Source: Candidatus Luteimonas excrementigallinarum
GTDB taxonomy: Bacteria > Pseudomonadota > Gammaproteobacteria > Xanthomonadales > Xanthomonadaceae
DNA length: 13,760 nucleotides
Assembly (NCBI GenBank): GCA_019115725.1
Contig: DXCY01000157.1
Span: 1-13,760, forward strand
Direction: 5' to 3'
Part shown: positions 6,382 through 13,710 of the stretch, piece by piece
Layout: every line of letters begins with the position of its first letter
Position numbering within the stretch: position 1 is the first letter of the stretch
The notes under the pieces: generated by a model
The model's input: the letters and a program-made list of their open reading frames with translations, nothing else
The model's database searches: none
Told to the model about the DNA's origin: nothing
Made by a program: the position numbers and the translations under genes

Positions 6382-7191
6382 ATGAATTCGTTCACTTGCG
6401 CCCTCACCATCGCGGGCTCGGATTCCGGCGGTGGTGCCGGCATCCAGGCCGATCTCAAAACCTTCGCCGCCCATCGCGTGCACGGCCTGTCCGCCATCGC
6501 CGCCCTCACCGCCCAGCACACCCGCGGCGTCACCGCGGTGCACGTGCCGCCGCTGGATTTCCTGCGTGCGCAGATCGACGCCTGCTTCGACGATTTCAGC
6601 ATCGGCGCGGTGAAGATCGGCATGCTGGCCAACGCCGAGGTGATCAACGCCGTGGCCGACGCGCTGCGGGCGCACGGCAGCCCGCCCCTGGTGCTGGACC
6701 CGGTGATGATCGCGACCTCCGGCGCCCGCCTGCTTGAATCCGCTGCCCTCGACGCGCTGCGCACGCGCCTGCTGCAGGGCGCCACGGTGCTGACCCCGAA
6801 CCTTCCGGAAGCCGAGCTCCTCCTCGGCCACCCCATCGCCGACCGCCAGGCCATGCGCGGCGCCGCAGCCGAACTGCTGCAGGCCGGTGCCCGCGCGGTG
6901 CTGCTCAAGGGCGGCCACCTGGAGGACGGCGCGGACGATGTCATGGACCTGTTCGCCGATTCGGATGGACTGGTCCGCGAGTTTGCGCATCCACGCCTGC
7001 CGCAGGATGCGCACGGCACCGGCTGCACCCTGGCGGCCGCGATCGCCGCCAACCTGTGCCGCGGCCTTTCTCCGGCCGACGCCTGCGGGGCCGCCACCGG
7101 CTACGTCCACCGGGCCCTGCGCGGCGGCTATCGCCCCGGCCGCGGCGACGTGCTGGTGCTGGACCACTTCGGCGCCGCCGGGCCGGCGTGA
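6382..7191 (+). CDS. thiD: Hydroxymethylpyrimidine/phosphomethylpyrimidine kinase
   Basis: 269 aa (Salmonella ThiD about 266). Phosphorylates HMP and then HMP-P to HMP-PP, the pyrimidine half of thiamine, in the cytosol. Ribokinase fold: N-terminal ALTIAGSDSGGGAGIQADLK (7-26), Gln45 (substrate contact), VLDPVMIATSG (104-114), LTPNLPEAELL (137-147) and catalytic DAHGTGCTLAAA (209-220), with Cys215 closing the anion hole. The ATG at 6382 was chosen because it gives the family N-terminus; GTG 6364 would add six atypical residues. GGGGG directly precedes the ATG, a poor ribosome-site spacing. No THI-box riboswitch fits the 36-bp gap to the SulP gene. The stop overlaps the start of the next gene by 4 bp. 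Confidence 0.94.
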   Translation: MNSFTCALTIAGSDSGGGAGIQADLKTFAAHRVHGLSAIAALTAQHTRGVTAVHVPPLDFLRAQIDACFDDFSIGAVKIGMLANAEVINAVADALRAHGSPPLVLDPVMIATSGARLLESAALDALRTRLLQGATVLTPNLPEAELLLGHPIADRQAMRGAAAELLQAGARAVLLKGGHLEDGADDVMDLFADSDGLVREFAHPRLPQDAHGTGCTLAAAIAANLCRGLSPADACGAATGYVHRALRGGYRPGRGDVLVLDHFGAAGPA

Positions 7192-8024
7192 CGGTCGAAC
7201 AGGACGGCCTGGCGCTGGAAGCGGCCGACGGGCACCGCTGGCAGCTGTACGTGTGCGCGCCGCCGGAACCGGTCGCCACCTTGCTCTGGCTGCCGGCGCT
7301 GGGCGTGGGCGCGCGCCACTACCTGCCGTTCGCCCGGGCGCTGGCCGCGCGCGGCGTGGCCACGTTCCTGCATGAGTGGCGCGGCGCGGGCAGCAGCAGC
7401 CTGCGCGCCGGGCGCGACTGCGACTGGGGCTACCGCGAACTGCTGGAGCTGGATGTCCCGACCAGCACCGATGCGGTCCGGCGGACCTGTCCGGGCATTC
7501 CTTCCATCCTCGGCGGCCACAGCCTGGGCGGCCAGCTCGCGTGCTGCCGGCTGGCGCTTGATCCCGATGCCGCCCGGCAGCTCTGGCTGGTCGCCAGCGG
7601 CGCGCCGTACTGGCGGGCGTTCCCCCTCCCGCACCGGCTGTGGCTGCCAATGGCGTACCGATTCCTGCCGTGGCTGGCCGAGCGCAACGGCGCCCTGCCC
7701 GGCCGCAAGCTCGGCTTCGGCGGACGGGAGGCCCGCGGGGTGATGCGCGACTGGGCGCGTTCCGCGCTGACGGGACGGTACGCGGCCGCCGGCCTGGACA
7801 CCGATTTGGAGGCAGGCATGACCGCGGTCCGGGCCCAGGTGCGTGCGGTGACGTTCCAGCGCGACTGGCTGGCCCCGCCCTCCTCGCTCCGGCACCTGGT
7901 GTCCAAGCTGCCGGATGCGGGCACGGACACCACCTCGTTCGACGACGGTTCCCTCGGCGCCCGCGCCGATCACTTCCAGTGGATGCGCACCCCCGGCCCG
8001 GTGGCAGAGTGGCTCAGTCGCTGA
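7188..8024 (+). CDS. Alpha/beta-fold hydrolase of unknown substrate
   Basis: 278 aa from a GTG that overlaps the thiD stop (GTGA at 7188-7191), so translation is probably coupled. The frame is open further upstream but only as a shadow of thiD. Alpha/beta hydrolase fold: nucleophile elbow GGHSLGGQ with Ser112, probable acid Asp226 (FQRDWLAP) and His262 in ADHFQWM. The HEWRGAGSS segment (62-70) matches the position of the FDPRGHG-type loop in related predicted hydrolases, and a Trp/Pro-rich lid lies at about 140-165. No signal peptide, so cytosolic. It could be an esterase, lipase or acyl hydrolase. A role in thiamine salvage is suggested only by position. The 3' end overlaps convergent galE by 11 bp. 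Confidence 0.88.
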   Translation: MTVEQDGLALEAADGHRWQLYVCAPPEPVATLLWLPALGVGARHYLPFARALAARGVATFLHEWRGAGSSSLRAGRDCDWGYRELLELDVPTSTDAVRRTCPGIPSILGGHSLGGQLACCRLALDPDAARQLWLVASGAPYWRAFPLPHRLWLPMAYRFLPWLAERNGALPGRKLGFGGREARGVMRDWARSALTGRYAAAGLDTDLEAGMTAVRAQVRAVTFQRDWLAPPSSLRHLVSKLPDAGTDTTSFDDGSLGARADHFQWMRTPGPVAEWLSR

Positions 8025-9042
8025 CCGGCTCGCCCTCATAGCCATGGGGATTGCGCGACTGCCAGCGCCAGGCGTCGCGGCACATGGCGTCGATATCGAG
8101 CCCGGCGCGCCAGCCCAGCAGTTCGTGCGCCAGCGACGGATCGGCGTACACCTCGGCCACGTCGCCGGGCCGGCGCGCGACGATCTCATAGGCCACTTCG
8201 CGGCCCGAAGCGCGCTCGAACGCCCGCACCAGCTCCAGCACGCTGGTCCCGCGCCCGGTGCCCAGGTTGATGTTCGCGCTGCGGCCTTCGCGAGCCAGGA
8301 AATCCAGCGCATCGGCGTGCGCGCGCGCAAGGTCGACGACATGGATGTAGTCGCGCACCCCAGTGCCGTCCACCGTCGGCCAGTCGCCGCCGAATACCGA
8401 CAGGCGTTCGCGCTGTCCCACCGCCACCTGGCAGACGTAGGGCATCAGGTTGTCGGGCACGCCACCGGGCGCTTCGCCGATCAGGCCCGAGGCATGCGCA
8501 CCCACCGGGTTGAAGTAGCGCAGGTTCACTGCGTGGAAACCCGGATCACTGGCGCACAGGTCGCCGATCAGCTGCTCCATCACCAGCTTGGTGCGGCCGT
8601 AGGGGTTGGTGGTCCGCAGCGGCGCATCCTCGCGCACCGGAACGGCGTCGGGGTCGCCGTAGACGGTGGCCGATGAGCTGAACACAAGGCGGCCGACCCC
8701 GTGCGCCTGCATCGCCTGCAGCAGGTGGATGGTCCCGGAGATGTTGTTGTCGAAATAGTCCAGCGGCTTCTCGCAGGACTCGCCCACCGCCTTGAGCGCG
8801 GCGAAATGCACCACGGCGTTGAAACGCCCGCCGGCGAACAGCCGCTGGACGCCGTCACGGTCGCGCAGGTCGACCTGCTCGAACGCCAGCGGCGCACCGG
8901 TGATGCGCTGCAGCCGCCCGAGCACACCGGGCGAACTGTTGCCGAAGTTGTCGGCCACGACCAGCTCGTGGCCGCGTTCGGCCAGCACCACGCAGGTGTG
9001 ACTGCCGATGTAGCCGGCCCCGCCGAAAACAAGGATGCGCAT
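8014..9042 (-). CDS. galE: UDP-glucose 4-epimerase
   Basis: 342 aa. Interconverts UDP-glucose and UDP-galactose with bound NAD, giving galactose donors for polysaccharides. Extended SDR: Rossmann motif GGAGYIGSH (7-15), catalytic Ser123/Ser124 region and YxxxK at Tyr148/Lys152, NPVGAH (178-183), and C-terminal WRWQSRNPHGY (325-335), as in E. coli and human GalE. The ATG at 9042 has AGGGGG upstream. Val298 aligns with the gate residue (E. coli Tyr299, human Cys307; see findings). A GATAAT -10-like box lies at 9072-9067. It is divergent from the exopolysaccharide genes and overlaps the hydrolase gene tail to tail, so sugar-nucleotide supply for that polymer is likely but not proven. Confidence 0.95.
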   Translation of the reverse strand: MRILVFGGAGYIGSHTCVVLAERGHELVVADNFGNSSPGVLGRLQRITGAPLAFEQVDLRDRDGVQRLFAGGRFNAVVHFAALKAVGESCEKPLDYFDNNISGTIHLLQAMQAHGVGRLVFSSSATVYGDPDAVPVREDAPLRTTNPYGRTKLVMEQLIGDLCASDPGFHAVNLRYFNPVGAHASGLIGEAPGGVPDNLMPYVCQVAVGQRERLSVFGGDWPTVDGTGVRDYIHVVDLARAHADALDFLAREGRSANINLGTGRGTSVLELVRAFERASGREVAYEIVARRPGDVAEVYADPSLAHELLGWRAGLDIDAMCRDAWRWQSRNPHGYEGEPVSD

Positions 9043-9066
9043 GCCTAGCCCCCTGGATGGACCTCG

Positions 9067-9072
9067 ATTATC
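9067..9072 (-). promoter_or_regulatory. Candidate -10 box of galE
   Basis: GATAAT on the minus strand (9072-9067), 5/6 to consensus, about 25 bp before the ATG. No convincing -35 is seen at the right distance, so this is a weak call. Confidence 0.3.
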
Positions 9073-9086
9073 CACCACCCCGGCGC

Positions 9087-9115
9087 TTGGTGCCTCCGGA
9101 CGTGACCGGTGAAAT
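9087..9115 (+). promoter_or_regulatory. Weak candidate promoter of the exopolysaccharide operon
   Basis: TTGGTG (9087-9092), 17-bp spacer, TGAAAT (9110-9115), about 48 bp before the export gene. Three of six and four of six matches. The 120-bp galE-export gap shows no -24/-12 (sigma-54) motif by eye. Confidence 0.25.
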
Positions 9116-9162
9116 GCGCCTTGTGCGTTACCAAGGACATCGATCGCAAAGGGGTTCCATGA

Positions 9163-9780
9163 ATGCGCATGTTCAGGCAGCTGTCCGCAGTGGTGATGCT
9201 GGTCATCCTGACCGCCTGCGCCGGCGGCGGGGGGGCGAAGGAGACGCCGCCGGAGCCACGGCCGGCGGCGGTCGAAAACTATGCCATCGGCGTGGACGAC
9301 ATCGTCCAGGTCTCGGTCTGGCGGAACCCGGAGCTGGGCATCACCGTGCCCGTGCGTCCCGACGGCCGCATCTCGGTGCCGCTGGTGGGCGACGTCATGG
9401 CCGTCGGGCTCACCCCCAGCCAGGTCGCAGCGGACATCCAGGAGAAGCTGGCCGCATTCGTGAGGGATCCCCAGGTCGCGGTCATCCTCACCGAGCTGCG
9501 CAGCCACGAATACCTGTCCCGGGTGCGCGTGACCGGGGCGGTGCGCCAACCGATCTCGCTTCCCTACAGGCAGGGCATGACCGTGCTCGACGCGGTACTG
9601 GCCGCGGGAGGGGTCAACGAGTTCGCCGCGGCCGACCGTTCCAGCCTGTACCGCCGCGAAGGCGACGAGACCAGCAGCTACGCCGTCCGCCTGGACAGGA
9701 TCATCAATCGTGGCGACCTGGAGACCAACTTCACGGTCGCGCCCGGTGACATCATCACCGTGCCGGAGCGGACATTCTGA
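9163..9780 (+). CDS. Polysaccharide export lipoprotein, XrtA/PEP-CTERM locus type
   Basis: 205 aa. Outer-membrane polysaccharide export protein of the Wza/GumB superfamily. Signal peptide with lipobox LTAC (Cys19), then a poly-export domain (about 40-112: YAIGVDDIVQVSVWRNPELG, PVRPDGRISVPLVGDV) and an SLBB domain (about 120-200: VRVTGAVRQP, TVLDAVLAAGGVNEFAA). The short length, the WRNPEL segment and the C-terminal PGDIITVPERTF match the exosortase-associated export family (TIGR03027 type) better than long Wza. ATG at 9163, with AGGGG 9 nt upstream in AAAGGGGTTCC; an in-frame ATG at 9169 is possible. Its stop overlaps the next start by 1 bp (TGATG), so the genes are coupled. Role: outer-membrane exit channel for the exopolysaccharide. 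Confidence 0.92.
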   Translation: MRMFRQLSAVVMLVILTACAGGGGAKETPPEPRPAAVENYAIGVDDIVQVSVWRNPELGITVPVRPDGRISVPLVGDVMAVGLTPSQVAADIQEKLAAFVRDPQVAVILTELRSHEYLSRVRVTGAVRQPISLPYRQGMTVLDAVLAAGGVNEFAAADRSSLYRREGDETSSYAVRLDRIINRGDLETNFTVAPGDIITVPERTF

Positions 9781-11372
9781 TGCAGCCCAACAGCCTGCCC
9801 GTACCGCGGGCGCGGCCCGTCGGCCAAGGCGTCGCGAACACTGCGACTTCGCCGATCGAGCACGCCCGGCTCCTGCTGAAGGAAGGCCGCCGGCGGATCA
9901 TCCCGCTGTCCCTGGTCTTTGCCGCGATTGCCGCGGTCACCTACGTGGCGGGGATGTTCGGGATCCCCAGCAATTACGAGGTGTCGGTGACCATCCTGGC
10001 CCAGGAAAGCGACATCATCCGGCCGTTGCTCGAGGGCCGCGCCGTCCCCACCGGCGTCACCGACCGCGTCGGCATGGCCCGACAGATCGTGTACAGCCGG
10101 AAGGTCCTGTCCCAGATCATCGAGACCGGCGGCTGGGCGGAGGATGGCGAACTCAGCCCCATCCAGCAGGACCGCCTGATGGAGGAGATCCGTGGCCGCA
10201 CCCTGGTCACCAGCCCGCGTGCCGACATCGTCCAGATCTCCTACCGCGACACGGACCCCAGGCGCGCCTATGAGGTGACCGAGGCCATGGGTTCGCTCTT
10301 CATCCACGAAACCCAGGCGACCAAGGAGCGCGAAAGCCGCGAGGCGTACGAGTTCATCGACGAACAGGTGCAGGAGTACCACCAGAAGCTCATCGACGCC
10401 GAGGACAACCTGCAGCAGTACCGCTCGCGCAACGCCGACGCGCAGCCAGGCAGCGCAGCCGACTCCAACTCCCGGATCTCGGCCCTGCGCTCGCAGGTGG
10501 AGCAGACGCGCATGGCGCTGCTTGAGCAGCAGGCGCGCCAGTCCTCGCTCGCCACGCAGCTCTCGGGAGAATCCGCGGTCACGGCCGTGCAGACCCGCGA
10601 GACGGCGCACCGGGCCCGCCTGATCGAACTCCAGGCCGAACTCGACCGCCTGCTGCTGAACTTCACCGACCTCCATCCCGACGTCGTCCGCACCCGGCAC
10701 CAGATGGAGGACATCCAGCGCCAGCTGGACGATGAGCGCCGGCGCGTGGCGTCAGGCCAGACCGTGGCCAGCGAGGATTCGCGCGCCAACCCGCTGTACC
10801 AGGAGCTGCGCAGCCAGTACTCCCAGGCCCAGCGCGACGTCACGGCGATCCGCTCGCGGATGGGCGCCGCGGAAAGCCTGCTCCACGGCGAGCTCGACCG
10901 CAGCCGCCGGATCGCGGCCTCGGAAAGCGCACTCGCCGAGCTGACCCGCGACTACGAGGTCAACCGCGAGATCTACCAGGACCTGCTCCGGCGCCGCGAG
11001 AACGCGCGCGTATCGATGGGACTCGACCAGCAGAACCGCGGCCTGACGCTGCGCGTGCAGGATCCGGCGACGATGCCGCTGCTCCCGACCGGCCTGCGCT
11101 TCATGCACATCGCCGGCGCCGGCCTGCTCGCGGCAATCGCAGTGCCCACCGGCCTGCTGTGGCTGCTGGTGCGCTTCGACCCGCGCGTGCGCAGCCCGCA
11201 GCAGATCGATGCCAGGAGCCGCTATCCGCTGCTCGCCTCGATCCCTGCCTATCCGTCGCCCCGGGAGCGCCGCGGGCAGTACCTGCAGATGGGCATCGGC
11301 ACGCTGGTGGTCGTAGCAGTCCTGCTGCTGTACGCGCTGACCTACGTCTACAAGATGTCATCACACGGCTGA
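9780..11372 (+). CDS. Exopolysaccharide chain-length determinant (Wzz/GNVR type, XrtA locus)
   Basis: 530 aa. Inner-membrane polysaccharide co-polymerase setting polymer length. Wzz domain with TM1 (about 41-60), a long periplasmic region with predicted coiled coils (about 180-260 and 270-385), a GNVR-like segment (about 388-420: RDYEVNREIYQDLLRRREN), the Pro-rich lead-in DPATMPLLPTG and TM2 (about 442-464). Length and segments fit the PEP-CTERM chain-length family (TIGR03007 type). Instead of ending soon after TM2, the protein has about 40 cytosolic residues and a third hydrophobic helix (about 504-523), so its C-terminus may lie in the periplasm. There is no fused kinase domain; the kinase-like gene follows 28 bp later. 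The start is fixed by the 1-bp overlap with the export gene. Confidence 0.9.
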   Translation: MQPNSLPVPRARPVGQGVANTATSPIEHARLLLKEGRRRIIPLSLVFAAIAAVTYVAGMFGIPSNYEVSVTILAQESDIIRPLLEGRAVPTGVTDRVGMARQIVYSRKVLSQIIETGGWAEDGELSPIQQDRLMEEIRGRTLVTSPRADIVQISYRDTDPRRAYEVTEAMGSLFIHETQATKERESREAYEFIDEQVQEYHQKLIDAEDNLQQYRSRNADAQPGSAADSNSRISALRSQVEQTRMALLEQQARQSSLATQLSGESAVTAVQTRETAHRARLIELQAELDRLLLNFTDLHPDVVRTRHQMEDIQRQLDDERRRVASGQTVASEDSRANPLYQELRSQYSQAQRDVTAIRSRMGAAESLLHGELDRSRRIAASESALAELTRDYEVNREIYQDLLRRRENARVSMGLDQQNRGLTLRVQDPATMPLLPTGLRFMHIAGAGLLAAIAVPTGLLWLLVRFDPRVRSPQQIDARSRYPLLASIPAYPSPRERRGQYLQMGIGTLVVVAVLLLYALTYVYKMSSHG

Positions 11373-11400
11373 GCCGAACCGCAGAGCCAGGCAGGATCCC

Positions 11401-12153
11401 ATGGAACAACTAGTCGAAACACGTCCCGATGCACCCAGCGGCCCGGTTCCGGGTGAGCCGGGCTCCCGCTCCGTCACCCGCGCCGATACGGGCCTGCCGG
11501 CGCTGACGACATGGGCCCTCGAGGAGCGCAAGCTGATCCATCGCAACGACTCCGTCCGCGCGCAGGCAGACGCGTTCCGCAGCCTGCGCACGAAGTTGCT
11601 GGCGCTGGGCGAAGGCCGGAACACCGTGATCCTGGTCGCACCTGTGCAGCCGGGCTGCGGCGGCAGCTTCGTCGCCCGCAACCTGGCGGCCGCGTTCGCC
11701 TTCGACGACACCAAGACCGCGGTGCTGGTCGACTGCGACGCCCTGCACCCGACACAGCACGCGGCGCTCGGCGTCGATGTCGCCAACGGCGGGATGATGG
11801 AGTACCTCGATGGCAGCATCTCCGACCTCGGCCAGATCCAGTACGAAAGCAGGCTGCCGGGGCTGTTCCTGGTGCCCAGCGCGACGCCGCGCGAAACCAC
11901 AGGCGAGTACTTCAGCTCGCCCAGGATGCGAATGATGATCGACTCGCTGCGGGGAACGCACCGCAACCGCCACCTGATCCTGGACAGCCCGCCAACGCTG
12001 GATTCCCCGGACGCCAGGATCCTTTCCGAGCTTGCCGACTTGGTGGTCGTGGTCGCAGGACACGGCCAGGTCACCGTCGAACGCATTGACGACGCCGCGG
12101 CAAATTTCAATCCGGACAAGCTGGCCGGCGTGGTGTTCAACAACATCTACTGA
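11401..12153 (+). CDS. BY-kinase-like ATPase with degenerate Walker A, XrtA locus
   Basis: 250 aa. Cytosolic P-loop protein of the bacterial tyrosine kinase (Wzc/CapB/EpsG) family, normally partner of the chain-length protein in polymer assembly. The activating segment AFRSLRTKL (58-66), Walker A' AVLVDCD (107-113) and Walker B LILDSPPT (192-199) are all present. The Walker A position reads PGCGGS (84-89) where the family has PGEGKS/T, so the phosphate-binding lysine is Gly88. The C-terminus has a single terminal Tyr250, not a tyrosine cluster. An N-terminal tail of about 40 residues is Pro/Gly-rich. AGGA lies 7 nt before the ATG. The position matches the XrtA-associated tyrosine kinase (TIGR03018 type). 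It may be an inactive regulator, or an enzyme with an unusual nucleotide site. Confidence 0.85.
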   Translation: MEQLVETRPDAPSGPVPGEPGSRSVTRADTGLPALTTWALEERKLIHRNDSVRAQADAFRSLRTKLLALGEGRNTVILVAPVQPGCGGSFVARNLAAAFAFDDTKTAVLVDCDALHPTQHAALGVDVANGGMMEYLDGSISDLGQIQYESRLPGLFLVPSATPRETTGEYFSSPRMRMMIDSLRGTHRNRHLILDSPPTLDSPDARILSELADLVVVVAGHGQVTVERIDDAAANFNPDKLAGVVFNNIY

Positions 12154-12166
12154 CCGCCCCGGCGGT
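12153..12166 (+). repeat. Small intercistronic hairpin
   Basis: Perfect inverted repeat ACCGCC-CC-GGCGGT starting on the last base of the kinase-like gene stop codon, 3 nt before the GGGGAGG ribosome site of the next gene. The 2-nt loop means one or two pairs must open. It could tune translation of the outer-membrane protein or protect mRNA ends. Confidence 0.35.
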
Positions 12167-12183
12167 GACGGGGAGGCGCCACC

Positions 12184-13485
12184 ATGACAATCCGCAAGAA
12201 GAGTCTTTCCGTCCTGGTCACGTGGATCCTCGCCACGGCCCCCTTCCACGCGGGTGCCGTCCGCATCGACTACGCGATCGACGGCGGCATCGAGCGCAAC
12301 GACAACGTGCTGATGTCACCGACGAACCCCGAGGATTCGAGCGCACTGCGCGCCGGGTTCGGCTTCGTGCTGGCCGAAGAAACCTCGACGGTGATGGCCA
12401 ACTTCGGCGGCCGTCTGGAGTATTGGAATTACATCGATGGCCCGCAGTCCAACGCCGTCGAAGGCAGCCTCACCGGGCGCCTGGACTGGTTGATCGTCCC
12501 CGAGGTCTTCAGCTTCACCGTCGAAGACAGCCTGGAGATGCGCCCGATCGATCGCTTCTCCGCCGATACCGCCGACAACCGTCAGCGGGTGAACGTGCTC
12601 TCGCTCGGACCCAACGTGCAGTTCAACTGGAGCCAGGCATTCCGCGGCCGCGCCGAGCTGCGCTGGATCGACACCCGCGCCGCGGAGACCGACGACATCG
12701 AGCCGCAACGGGTCGCCGCGACCCTGCACGCCATCCGCGAGCTTGGTCCAACGAGCGTCCTGTCGTTCAGTGCGCGCGGCCAGGACGTGGACTACAGGCA
12801 CGACCTCGTTGCCCGCGACCATCGCCGCTACGACGCCTATATGCGCTTCGACCGGGAGCTCCGCCGGCTGGGCTTTGGCCTGGTCGCCGGCTACTCCTGG
12901 GTCGACTACGCGGACGGCAGCTCGGCCTCCCACCCACTGCTTCGCGGGCGGGTCGATTGGGCCCTCGGTCCCCGCAACACGGTGGCGCTGGAGGCCGCGC
13001 ACCAGATGACCGACGCGTCCGAATCCGCAATCGCCGGCATCACCGCCGTCACCAGCGTGCCCGACAGGCCTTCCACCACCTCGATCACGGTCAATCCCTC
13101 GGTTTACGAGGAGGACCGCATCGAGTTCCACTGGACCCACCACCGGGAACGGCTCAGCCTCACCCTGGGGTCCTACTACGAGCGCATCGACTTCCTGGAT
13201 GCCACCGCGTTCGACGAGACCCGGAGGGGCCTGCTGGGACAGATCAGCTACCGTCTCGCGCCCAGCTGGGATATGCACTCCTACGCCGACATCGCGCGCT
13301 CGGAGTTCCCGGACACGGGCTTGCGCAGCAACGACAGGCGCTACGGGCTCGGAATCTCCAAAACGTGGTCGCGCCACTGGAGCAGCGCGCTGCACTACAT
13401 GCACTACCAGCGCAGTCTGGACGGCCCCTTCGGTGATGCGCGCCAGAACGTCTGGTACCTGACCATGACCTATCGCAACCGTTGA
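12184..13485 (+). CDS. Outer-membrane beta-barrel protein of XrtA/PEP-CTERM loci
   Basis: 433 aa. Cleavable signal peptide (about 1-25, ending HAGA). The rest is a run of alternating hydrophobic/polar beta strands with aromatic girdles (such as GGRLEYWNYID, YDAYMRFDRELRRLGFGLVAG) up to a terminal strand VWYLTMTYRNR. The early segment GGIERNDNVL resembles the start of the PEP-CTERM-associated outer-membrane family (TIGR03016 type), and the gene has exactly that family's usual position after export, chain-length and kinase genes. Its function is not established; it may help polymer secretion or anchoring at the outer membrane. GGGGAGG lies 7 nt before the ATG. The last residue is Arg and not the usual Phe/Trp of a BamA signal. 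Other barrel families cannot be excluded. Confidence 0.85.
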   Translation: MTIRKKSLSVLVTWILATAPFHAGAVRIDYAIDGGIERNDNVLMSPTNPEDSSALRAGFGFVLAEETSTVMANFGGRLEYWNYIDGPQSNAVEGSLTGRLDWLIVPEVFSFTVEDSLEMRPIDRFSADTADNRQRVNVLSLGPNVQFNWSQAFRGRAELRWIDTRAAETDDIEPQRVAATLHAIRELGPTSVLSFSARGQDVDYRHDLVARDHRRYDAYMRFDRELRRLGFGLVAGYSWVDYADGSSASHPLLRGRVDWALGPRNTVALEAAHQMTDASESAIAGITAVTSVPDRPSTTSITVNPSVYEEDRIEFHWTHHRERLSLTLGSYYERIDFLDATAFDETRRGLLGQISYRLAPSWDMHSYADIARSEFPDTGLRSNDRRYGLGISKTWSRHWSSALHYMHYQRSLDGPFGDARQNVWYLTMTYRNR

Positions 13486-13710
13486 CCGGGGGGACCGTCG
13501 CCCGGAGGCGCGGGCCAGAGTGAACTTCCTGCGCGCGCAGTCTACGCCTCCTGGTGATTTTCGTCCGGCTGGTCCGGATTGCGCGGTGATCGGCGTTCGC
13601 TTTGATTGACAGGGGCCGCGCACGTTTTGCCCGTGCCCACCAAATTTTTCCGGAACAGGCAAAAACGCATGGCCAGGGGAGATTCGGACAACAGCGAGGG
13701 GGCCCTGCCC
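13486..13710 (+). promoter_or_regulatory. 225-bp intergenic leader with several inverted repeats
   Basis: No gene seen. Contents: CCGGG/CCCGG (13486-13505, possible weak transcript end), palindrome CTGCGCGCGCAG (13529-13540), direct repeats GTCCGG (13563 and 13572), perfect -35-like TTGACA (13606-13611) without a good -10, GCACG/CGTGC (13620-13636), and an AT-rich part with TTTTTCC/GGCAAAAA (13645-13665). It separates the four-gene unit from the next gene and probably holds that gene's promoter. Confidence 0.4.

Noticed and set aside
5458..7650. Minus-strand open frame of 730 codons across the SulP, thiD and hydrolase genes
   Set aside because: Spans three recognised genes on the other strand and shows no domain; typical of high-GC antisense frames.
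9043..9162. Sigma-54 (-24/-12) promoter for the exopolysaccharide genes
   Set aside because: No GG-N10-GC pair with the right surrounding bases was found here or in 13486-13710.
9057..9749. Plus-strand open frame beginning upstream of the export gene
   Set aside because: Out of frame with the export lipoprotein and turns into Arg/Gly-rich noise once inside it; no family features.
13606..13634. TTGACA as a full sigma-70 promoter
   Set aside because: No acceptable -10 hexamer at 16-18 bp; kept only as an element of the leader.
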